From assembly GCA_002726395.1 (NCBI GenBank), contig PBTA01000021.1:1-6741 (forward strand): a stretch of DNA of 6,741 nucleotides, written 5' to 3'. The notes below the pieces were generated by a model. The model did not search any database, was not told where the DNA came from, and was given only the letters and a program-made list of their open reading frames with translations. Each line of letters starts with the position of its first letter. Within the stretch, counting starts at the first letter, position 1. The position numbers and the translations under genes are program-made. Shown piece after piece: positions 1 through 5,841 of the stretch. Source of the stretch: Methanobacteriota archaeon (lineage in GTDB: Archaea; Thermoplasmatota; Poseidoniia; Poseidoniales; Poseidoniaceae).

Positions 1-1510
1 CGGTGTAAATAATCATTACCATAAATAGGATTATCGAGCTAATAGTCATTCTTTCCCTAACTTTTTGGGAGAATTTATCGGTGCAAAATAACACTATTAC
101 AATTAACGCAAATAATATCGGTAAGAAGTAGCCAAACATGTAGTAGAGTAATGCTAGTGTGTCTCTGTTGTATGAGATGAATGCTGATGCGGCAAACACT
201 GTAAATATTGATGCAGCAGTATACTTTATGACACTAGATGAAAAATCTTGCTTGCGCATGATGAAAACAATACCGGCAATTATGCCACAAAAAAAGATTG
301 CCGAAATGGCTAGGTCACTAACTCTCATGCCGATTTCGTCATAGGTGATTTTTTCCCACTCAATGTTATCTCTAGTCAAATCTTCAAAATATGGGTGGTC
401 ATTTTCTTGCATCCATTCATTTCTTGAAATAGTGGAATTCCAATTCCATTGGTCTAATTCTTGGACCTTTTCCTCAGTTATCTCTAATGCATCAAGCGGG
501 AATTTACCATGCACAGCATGAGGCAATGGCAGGGATAACATAAGGGATGGTAAGGTTGCTAGGTCTCGCTGGTCAATCTGATTGGGGGAAATATAGTTCT
601 GCTTGATATTTGGCCCCCACATCCAAGCACCAACTTCTCTAATTTCGAGGTCCGGTGAGCCATGTTGTCCACTATCTGTAAGGCCGTGGTCAGAAGTTAC
701 CACAACAGTCCAATCGTCAGGGACTTTGTCGAATATGGTGTTAAAATTATTATCCAGCCAAGTTAATTTTTCTTCGTATTCATCAGAATTTTCTACCCCG
801 TATCGGTGGCCAACGCTGTCGAGTCCAGATAGATGCGCAATAATCACATTAGGTGCTTGTTCGAAGGTAACTCCTGGTTTTGTGTTACTCTTAGGTACCT
901 CACCATCTAGCCAACTGTTTAGAGTCTCAAACGATTCTGTGTCTCCTTGGTAGTAATCAGCATGACCATAACGATGTTTCATGAAATTTATTTTTTCATT
1001 ATTAGCATATAGGTCACCCCATACATAATCTCCAACAATTCCAACTCGGTAATCATAAATTCCATCATTATTACGATCAGATTCACTTGCTAATGTCCAG
1101 CCATCTTGAGTGCCAGGATGTTCTGGATGAAAATTGCTTAATCCTTCATTGGGTCTTGAAGGTATTCCAGTAGCCATTTCTTTGACACATGATGCGGTCA
1201 TTGTTAGTGGATTAGTGAGTACATCGAGATAGGTGCCATTGGGAAATACTTGTGAATGCAATGTAGGCATCAAATCTTTGTCCAGCATTAAATCTCTAAC
1301 CCCACCATCAAGGACGATGAAGAGTAACCCTTCAGAGAGTGTTTCATCTGGATTTGGCGGTAATTCAACCCCTTCCTCTGGCGCCGGTGCATCAGCAATT
1401 ATGTATGAGCCAGTGTAAATAAATGACGGCAGGGCTAAGACCGCGACCATTATTATCGCAGCAAGGATAAATTTCCCCTTACTAAGTATGGCCCAGTCGG
1501 CTTTATCCAT
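1..1510 (-). CDS. GPI ethanolamine-phosphate-transferase-like membrane enzyme (alkaline phosphatase superfamily), C-terminus missing
   Basis: This open frame starts at ATG 1510 and runs off the left edge after 503 codons; an in-frame TGA lies just upstream, which fixes the start. A membrane segment (about residues 13-38) is followed by a roughly 350-residue extracytoplasmic catalytic domain. At least four hydrophobic segments then follow (about 400-418, 427-447, 451-476 and 487-503). All seven expected metal/nucleophile positions are visible: D68 (VLDGG), T103 (NPLTMTAS, probable nucleophile), D231 and H235 (LSGLDSVGHRYG), D274 and H275 (TSDHGLT) and H283 (GQHG). The spacing, the later DLEIREVGAWMWGP stretch and the DLATLPSLMLSLPLP stretch resemble eukaryotic PIG-O/PIG-G (GPI7/GPI13) from memory. 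Such enzymes move ethanolamine phosphate from phosphatidylethanolamine onto a lipid-linked glycan; the archaeal acceptor is unknown. It could instead be a phosphodiesterase or another phospho-alcohol transferase of the same superfamily. The gene is certain; the substrate is not. Confidence 0.85.
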   Translation of the reverse strand, partial: MDKADWAILSKGKFILAAIIMVAVLALPSFIYTGSYIIADAPAPEEGVELPPNPDETLSEGLLFIVLDGGVRDLMLDKDLMPTLHSQVFPNGTYLDVLTNPLTMTASCVKEMATGIPSRPNEGLSNFHPEHPGTQDGWTLASESDRNNDGIYDYRVGIVGDYVWGDLYANNEKINFMKHRYGHADYYQGDTESFETLNSWLDGEVPKSNTKPGVTFEQAPNVIIAHLSGLDSVGHRYGVENSDEYEEKLTWLDNNFNTIFDKVPDDWTVVVTSDHGLTDSGQHGSPDLEIREVGAWMWGPNIKQNYISPNQIDQRDLATLPSLMLSLPLPHAVHGKFPLDALEITEEKVQELDQWNWNSTISRNEWMQENDHPYFEDLTRDNIEWEKITYDEIGMRVSDLAISAIFFCGIIAGIVFIMRKQDFSSSVIKYTAASIFTVFAASAFISYNRDTLALLYYMFGYFLPILFALIVIVLFCTDKFSQKVRERMTISSIILFMVMIIYT

Positions 1511-1595
1511 ATCCCGTCAAATAAAGTTCAATACTTAAATTGCATGTCGACAAACCGAGCATTACCTCATTTAGTGAGTAATATATCTTGACCCA
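1511..1595 (-). promoter_or_regulatory. Short intergenic region with a possible TATA-like element for the membrane phosphotransferase gene
   Basis: An 85-base non-coding gap separates the radical SAM stop from the start of the membrane enzyme. On the minus strand ATTTAAGTAT occupies 1540 to 1531, about 30 to 21 bases before the ATG, which is where a TATA box would sit for a leaderless archaeal transcript. No Shine-Dalgarno sequence is visible before the ATG. The gap is large enough for an independent promoter, so this gene may not depend only on read-through from pdxT. The assignment rests on position and base composition alone. Confidence 0.3.
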
Positions 1596-2681
1596 TTATC
1601 TTGCGTCATTCAAATTTACTGCAGAAACTTCTAATCTTTCGTGAGTTGGGTGTACTTCGATTAGAAGCACTGGAACTTCAACAACATTGGCAATATCTTC
1701 GGCAATCGATAATGGTAGTTCGATACGTTGCTGTGCAGCATCATATCTAATCCAGCCTTCAGATAATCCTAGTTCGTTTGATAATTCACTCAAGTCATCA
1801 TAGGCATCTTCGGTCTCAGTAGGTATGGCACCAAACAATATTGTGTCATCATCACTCAACACTTCGTAGGGTCTTAGGGTGGTTTTTGCTCGTCGGCGGA
1901 ATCTTGCTCGTAATTGTCCAGCATCTTTGAAACTGGCACTACAAAACTTGACGTGGAAACTCATATCTTTAGCATAGTTTTTCAATTTTAATGCTAATTC
2001 TAGTGACCCTTCCGCGGCTGCAGTCATGGCACCACTGAGATTGAATCCTCTAACATCCATGTTATCTTGATTGCCAACGGTAATTTCCAGTTCATTTAGA
2101 TTGAGAAACTGAATGTTACTGCCATTCATTGAGTCTAGTAGTGCTAGTAAATCTGTTTCTTTATCCGGTTCACAAGGTAATTCTATTCCGACATTAATAC
2201 CCGCTTCATGGCAGCCGTCAATTACTGGCAGATATTTGGTTATTGTACCGTCTAATAGATGAAACCTAATCTCATCTAATCCTGCCTCGCCAAATCGTGA
2301 ACAATTAACCGGGTTAAATGGTATTGAGGTGTAAAGATGGATGTGATGTTCAGGGCCAAATGCTGCCTTTAGTTGTTTAACTGCTTCAAGCGACCGTTCC
2401 ATATCCAGCATTGGGTCGCCACCAGTAATTCCAGTCCCAGTAGCATTCATTGCTCGGCCTTCTTCAATTACTTCTGACCACTCAGAACATCTCCTTTCAT
2501 TAGCAAACATATCAGGCGATTCCCGACGATTATCCGATAATGGACAATAGTCACACCCCCAGTGGCATTTACCAGTGACAAATAACACCAGTTTACTACC
2601 ACGTTGACATTGAATACAACCTTCTGCTTCACCTAGCTCAGCAGGTATTATTTCAGTTGCCATCGGTAGTTGTCCAAGCAT
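1596..2681 (-). CDS. Radical SAM protein, COG2108-like (related to pyruvate formate-lyase activating enzymes)
   Basis: This 361-residue protein carries a CX3CX2C radical SAM cluster motif at C39, C43 and C46 (KCHWGCDYCP), which binds the [4Fe-4S] cluster that cleaves S-adenosylmethionine. The GGDP at 87-90 corresponds to the SAM-binding GGEP motif. A second pair, C22-X2-C25, lies just before a conserved-looking GSKLVLFVTG stretch, and C247 begins a C-x4-KD-x2-QLRAR-type segment. Together these match, from memory, the archaeal COG2108 family, whose substrate is unknown. ATG 2681 is used, with a second in-frame ATG at 2663; neither has a clear ribosome-binding site. The gene lies 48 bases after pdxT on the same strand, so the two are probably co-transcribed. 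The fold is well supported; the reaction cannot be told from sequence, and the pdxT neighbour does not by itself imply a role in vitamin B6 metabolism. Confidence 0.92.
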   Translation of the reverse strand: MLGQLPMATEIIPAELGEAEGCIQCQRGSKLVLFVTGKCHWGCDYCPLSDNRRESPDMFANERRCSEWSEVIEEGRAMNATGTGITGGDPMLDMERSLEAVKQLKAAFGPEHHIHLYTSIPFNPVNCSRFGEAGLDEIRFHLLDGTITKYLPVIDGCHEAGINVGIELPCEPDKETDLLALLDSMNGSNIQFLNLNELEITVGNQDNMDVRGFNLSGAMTAAAEGSLELALKLKNYAKDMSFHVKFCSASFKDAGQLRARFRRRAKTTLRPYEVLSDDDTILFGAIPTETEDAYDDLSELSNELGLSEGWIRYDAAQQRIELPLSIAEDIANVVEVPVLLIEVHPTHERLEVSAVNLNDAR

Positions 2682-2729
2682 AGTAATACACGCCGCTATT
2701 GATTTACGGTTTCAAACCCTCGTACGAAT

Positions 2730-3416
2730 TTATTGTTTAGAATCCATTATCCGACCGATTAGCCATCGATGAAATCTTCTATCACCAGTTAGTTCCGGAT
2801 GAAAAGTAAGCGCTAATTTTTCGCCTTGTAATACGCCGACTACTTCTTGTGATAAATGGGCTACAGGTTGACATTTAATAGAGTCTTGAATAAACCGAGG
2901 TGCCCGAATAAATACACCAGGGAATTGTTCTGATTCCGAGTTTATGGCATCATTACCCATTGGTAATGGTTTGTGATTGAACTTGTCTCTGGTCAACTCA
3001 ATCTCTACATTGGTTGATTGTTCTGGTGTTTCAAGAGTTACTTCGACACCTGCTTCAAAGGAAAATTTCTGTCTTCCCCAGGCGTTGCGGGCAATATCTA
3101 AATTGATGAAACGTTCACGTCCTTGAGTTGGTTGGGCAAGTAATATGGCTCCTGCACAGGTGCCTAATACGGGTCGATCTGGGTATTGTGTCATCCAATC
3201 AAATAAGCCTTCTAACAGAGATTCACTTAGGCTAGCAATTCGCATGGTTGTGGATTCTCCGCCTGGTAAGATCAAACCGTCAATCGATGAGTCAACTTGT
3301 TCTGATTTTCGTAACTCTACTACTTCCACTTCTTGCTGCATTTCCATGCTTGCTAGTTTAATTGCTTGATAATGCTCATGGCGGGCGCCTTGTAACATTG
3401 CAATACCAACGCGCAT
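2730..3416 (-). CDS. pdxT: PdxT, glutaminase subunit of pyridoxal 5'-phosphate synthase
   Basis: PdxT hydrolyses glutamine and channels ammonia to PdxS, which makes pyridoxal 5'-phosphate from ribose 5-phosphate and glyceraldehyde 3-phosphate; pdxS is not in this window. The class I glutamine amidotransferase triad is clear: C87 in GTCAG, with H206 and E208 in FHPEL. LPGGEST (residues 50-56), NAWGRQ and VFIRAPR are family signatures. The frame is open up to ATG 3500, but MRVGIAMLQGARHEH aligns with the normal PdxT N-terminus, so the start is placed at 3416 (228 residues); the adjacent ATG at 3419 is equally possible. The 3500 start would add 28 unrelated residues and overlap the divergent gene. 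Compared with about 190-200 residues in typical PdxT, there is an extra segment of about 29 residues between FEA and VFIRAP. It is probably first in a unit with the radical SAM gene. Confidence 0.93.
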   Translation of the reverse strand: MRVGIAMLQGARHEHYQAIKLASMEMQQEVEVVELRKSEQVDSSIDGLILPGGESTTMRIASLSESLLEGLFDWMTQYPDRPVLGTCAGAILLAQPTQGRERFINLDIARNAWGRQKFSFEAGVEVTLETPEQSTNVEIELTRDKFNHKPLPMGNDAINSESEQFPGVFIRAPRFIQDSIKCQPVAHLSQEVVGVLQGEKLALTFHPELTGDRRFHRWLIGRIMDSKQ

Positions 3417-3419
3417 CAT

Positions 3420-3498
3420 GACAATCCGTGGGGTTTGTCCTCTATCAGTCCAACGCTTATGTACATTAATTGAATAACTGTCGAGTCTAGCGTTAACC
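3420..3498. promoter_or_regulatory. Divergent promoter region between pdxT and the aminotransferase gene
   Basis: These 79 bases separate two divergent genes. An AT-rich core at 3457-3477 (TTATGTACATTAATTGAATA) includes the palindromes ATGTACAT (3459-3466) and ATTAAT (3465-3470). For the plus-strand gene, TTGAATAA at 3470-3477 lies about 22-29 bases before the ATG, suiting a TATA box for a leaderless transcript. For pdxT the AT-rich core would give a leader of roughly 15-20 bases. The overlapping palindromes could bind a regulator or may simply reflect AT-rich promoter DNA. The promoter role is inferred from gene orientation and composition. Confidence 0.45.
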
Positions 3499-4683
3499 AT
3501 GGCAAAGCACGAGGGGGATTGCTTCCTTGTCCCCGGACCGGTGCGAATGAATCAACGATGTCTTGAAGCAATGGCTAGACCGGTTATCACCGCTAGAGGA
3601 GGAGAGTTCCGTGATGTTATGGCGGACTTAAACTCAGGTTTGCGCTATGCGTTTAATTTGGCACCATCACAACCGGTAAAGAAAACTCATTCATGGTCTT
3701 CAGAAGACGATTACAAAGTGATGGTTGTTTCTGGTAGTGGAACTGCTGCAATGGAGATGTTAATCGCTAATCGTTTCCGACCCAATGATTTGGTATTAGT
3801 TCCAACTAATGGTAAGTTTGGTGAACGAGTTGCAGAGATGTGCAAACGATTTTGCAATGTTAAACATATCAAATACGAATGGGGTAGAGCCTTTGATTTG
3901 TATGAGTTGGAGCAACAACTCGAACGTGGTTGTTATGAAGCATTACTGATTTGCCACAATGAAACTAGTTCAGGAATAACTCAAGATGCACCAGCAATTG
4001 CTGAGATGTGTAATCGCTACAATACTTCGTTTATTTTGGATGGAATAACTTCGATAGGTGGCCTACCGGTTCACTTGGAAAAATGGAATGTAGAGGCTGC
4101 AGCCATGGGCGCGCAAAAATGCACCGCCGGTCCTTCTGGAATTGCAGCAATTGCGTTTACTACTAAATTTTATGAACGCTGCAAAGTGATTAGAGAACAG
4201 GGAGATAGTAATGCACTGTTTTACCTTGACATTATATCTGCCTTCAAAAAGGGTGATGACGACCAAACACCTTGGACTCCAGCAATCAATTTAGCAATGG
4301 GTTGGTCTGAAGCATTGAATGTCCTAAAAGAAGAAGGCTTGGAAAACCGCTGGAGCAGATGTCAAAATTTAGCATCAGGTGTGCAAAACCTGTTTAGTCA
4401 TCTTGGTTTTGAATTGCCAGCAGACCCCTTTCATCGAAGTTCTACTGTTACAGCTATTATGTATCCTGAGGGGGTTAATGACCAATGGCGAGTAGATTTG
4501 AAAGAGCAGTATGCCACTCAAGTTATTGGGGCTCAAGATCATCTGAAAGGCAAGATGTTCCGTGTTGGTTCAATGGGTGAAACTACCAAGGAAGAAATGA
4601 TTGAGGGTTGCAAAAGGATGCTAGAATGTTTCAAAAAGCATGGAGTTTCTATCCCAGAGGTTGATGTTGATTCGTTTTTCTGA
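3499..4683 (+). CDS. Class V PLP-dependent aminotransferase (COG0075; alanine-glyoxylate / serine-pyruvate / aspartate type)
   Basis: This 394-residue, fold-type I PLP enzyme has near-standard length for the family. Visible motifs in order are LVPGPVRM (10-17), SGSGTAAME (78-86, phosphate-binding loop), HNETSSG (153-159), D181 in ILDGITSIGG (pairs with the PLP ring nitrogen), K207 in GAQKCTAGPSG (Schiff-base lysine) and R355 in FRVGSMG (substrate carboxylate). Family members transfer amino groups between alanine, serine or aspartate and glyoxylate or pyruvate; PucG-type purine-catabolism enzymes also belong here, so the substrate is not assigned. About ten extra residues (57-72) precede the strand before the phosphate loop. 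The ATG has no Shine-Dalgarno sequence, which fits a leaderless message. The gene diverges from pdxT, whose pathway makes its cofactor, and is followed 9 bases later by nadM in the same frame, so the two are almost surely co-transcribed. Confidence 0.93.
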   Translation: MAKHEGDCFLVPGPVRMNQRCLEAMARPVITARGGEFRDVMADLNSGLRYAFNLAPSQPVKKTHSWSSEDDYKVMVVSGSGTAAMEMLIANRFRPNDLVLVPTNGKFGERVAEMCKRFCNVKHIKYEWGRAFDLYELEQQLERGCYEALLICHNETSSGITQDAPAIAEMCNRYNTSFILDGITSIGGLPVHLEKWNVEAAAMGAQKCTAGPSGIAAIAFTTKFYERCKVIREQGDSNALFYLDIISAFKKGDDDQTPWTPAINLAMGWSEALNVLKEEGLENRWSRCQNLASGVQNLFSHLGFELPADPFHRSSTVTAIMYPEGVNDQWRVDLKEQYATQVIGAQDHLKGKMFRVGSMGETTKEEMIEGCKRMLECFKKHGVSIPEVDVDSFF

Positions 4684-4687
4684 GGTG
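4682..4687 (+). promoter_or_regulatory. Ribosome-binding site of nadM, overlapping the upstream stop codon
   Basis: GAGGTG here matches the complement of the archaeal 16S rRNA 3' end and ends 5 bases before the TTG at 4693. Its first two bases are the last two of the aminotransferase TGA stop. The site supports the TTG as the true start of nadM, because that TGA is in the same reading frame and no ATG or GTG lies between it and the TTG. The arrangement suggests translational coupling of the two genes. Confidence 0.7.
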
Positions 4688-4692
4688 CTTAT

Positions 4693-5247
4693 TTGACTCG
4701 GTACATTGTTTTAGGGCGTTTTCAACCATTTCACAAGGGTCATGAATTTCTAGTTAATTCAGCATTAGAATTATCTCGTCAAACCGATGATGAACTAGTC
4801 ATTGCTATAGGCTCGGCTGCTAAAGGTTGGGATTCTGATAATCCTTGGACGTTTGAAGAGCGAAAAGGCATGGTAGAATCATGGCTAAAATCTAAAGACA
4901 AGCGGGCAGAAATTATTGGTATTGAAGATATTAATGACCCACCAAATTGGGTGTCGCATGCCACCAAGTTTCACGGGGTTGGGGTTTTGGTGACTTCAGA
5001 TAAGGATACTCATGACTTATATCAGCAATCTGGATTTGAAACAAGTCTAATTAATTTATCAAATCGGGATAATTTCGAGGGTTGGCGAGTACGTCAAACG
5101 GCCTTAATGTTGTCCACTGTTTATGATAATGACGCGGTAGCAAGTGTTCTTGGCGCCTCAGTTCCAGAAATAGTAGTCAAATGGCTAATCGATAACGATG
5201 CAATATATCGTTTATCAACTATGGGTTCAGGAGTCAATGTCGGTTAA
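4693..5247 (+). CDS. nadM: Nicotinamide-nucleotide adenylyltransferase, archaeal NadM type
   Basis: NadM joins nicotinamide mononucleotide and ATP to give NAD+ and pyrophosphate, the last step of NAD synthesis in archaea. The 184-residue protein has the expected length. GRFQPFHKGH at 8-17 contains the HXGH nucleotidyltransferase motif (H14-H17). GSAAKGWDSDNPWTFEERK (40-58) matches the archaeal segment in which NP-(F/W)-T-x-x-ER follows the second strand, and IEDIND is at 77-82. The usual late SGTxIR-like motif is altered: the corresponding stretch reads DNFEGWRVRQ (127-136), keeping an arginine but not the serine/threonine. Translation starts at TTG, with a good ribosome-binding site 5 bases upstream. 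The 3' end overlaps convergent grpE by 4 bases, leaving no room for an intergenic terminator. A related cytidylyltransferase-fold enzyme is possible but less likely given the NPWT motif. Confidence 0.92.
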   Translation: MTRYIVLGRFQPFHKGHEFLVNSALELSRQTDDELVIAIGSAAKGWDSDNPWTFEERKGMVESWLKSKDKRAEIIGIEDINDPPNWVSHATKFHGVGVLVTSDKDTHDLYQQSGFETSLINLSNRDNFEGWRVRQTALMLSTVYDNDAVASVLGASVPEIVVKWLIDNDAIYRLSTMGSGVNVG

Positions 5248-5801
5248 TCTGATGCAACAACTACCCTAGAGGCTATCAAGACTTTTTTCTTGTACATATA
5301 ACCGGCTTCTACAACATCAACAACAATTCCGCTAGGATATTCTTCTGAGGCAGGAATAGTGGTTATCGCCTCCATTTTTGCTGGGTCAAATTTTTGTCCT
5401 TTTGCTTCTATTGCAGTTAAGCCATCACCGGATAACTCGTGCCACATTTTGTTACGCAGCAAACGAAGCCCTTGTGCCAATGGCGATTGGTCGCCATCTT
5501 CGATATTAGACATAGCACGATCAACATCGGCTAGAACAGTGAGCATTTTTCTAGCTAATCCCATGCTGCCATATTGAATTAATTCCGACTTTTCACCAAT
5601 AAAGCGCTTACGTACATTCTGGATTTCAGCATCTTTGTAAGCGATCTCTTTTTCCGCAAGTTCAGCCCTTTCAAGAGCTGCTTCCAGAGGGTCTTTCTCC
5701 TCTTCAACTACCCCAACTTCCATGGTGTCAGAACCCTCTTCAATTACCGGGAGTTCATCATCCACAGAGTCAATAGGTGCCTCATCAGATTCTTCAGACA
5801 T
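5244..5801 (-). CDS. grpE: GrpE, nucleotide exchange factor of DnaK (Hsp70)
   Basis: GrpE releases ADP from DnaK and so drives the Hsp70 folding cycle in the cytoplasm. The 185-residue protein has the family layout: an acidic disordered N-terminus (1-36), a long charged helix/coiled coil (about 36-75), a helical region, and a C-terminal beta domain from about 132. That domain carries GQKFDPAKMEAI (135-146) and GYMYKKKVLIASRVVV (167-182). The usual R-P pair in the last strand (VLRPAxVxV) reads I-A-S here. The ATG at 5801 gives the normal acidic start. Neither dnaK nor dnaJ is adjacent; the upstream gene on the same strand, 40 bases away, is a TraB-like protein. ATTGAAGAATAAG, about 18-30 bases before the ATG, could be a TATA element, so grpE may have its own promoter. 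Archaeal DnaK systems are generally regarded as acquired from bacteria. Confidence 0.94.
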   Translation of the reverse strand: MSEESDEAPIDSVDDELPVIEEGSDTMEVGVVEEEKDPLEAALERAELAEKEIAYKDAEIQNVRKRFIGEKSELIQYGSMGLARKMLTVLADVDRAMSNIEDGDQSPLAQGLRLLRNKMWHELSGDGLTAIEAKGQKFDPAKMEAITTIPASEEYPSGIVVDVVEAGYMYKKKVLIASRVVVASD

Positions 5802-5817
5802 GGTGTTGGGTGCAAGC

Positions 5818-5831
5818 CCTTATTCTTCAAT
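5818..5831 (-). promoter_or_regulatory. Possible TATA-like element upstream of grpE
   Basis: On the minus strand this reads ATTGAAGAATAAGG, about 17-30 bases before the grpE ATG, in the 40-base gap between the TraB-like gene and grpE. Position and AT content fit an archaeal TATA box for a short-leader transcript, which would let grpE be induced separately. No known heat-shock operator sequence was recognised. The evidence is position and composition only. Confidence 0.25.
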
Positions 5832-5841
5832 CCGTCGTCTA

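Noticed and set aside
603..953. 116-codon open frame on the plus strand inside the membrane phosphotransferase gene
   Set aside because: It lies antisense to a region encoding clear catalytic motifs (GLDSVGH, SDHG), and its own product shows no recognisable domain.
3459..3470. The palindromes ATGTACAT and ATTAAT as a defined operator
   Set aside because: Such short palindromes are common in AT-rich promoter DNA, and no second copy was seen elsewhere in the window, so no operator is claimed.
3417..3500. A longer pdxT start at ATG 3500 that shares the CCATGG with the divergent aminotransferase start
   Set aside because: The additional 28 residues have no counterpart in PdxT, while the Met at 3416 matches the normal N-terminus. 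The frame being open upstream is probably chance.
4063..4266. 67-codon minus-strand frame inside the aminotransferase gene
   Set aside because: It is opposite the PLP-lysine region of a well-conserved enzyme and shows no start signal or recognisable domain.
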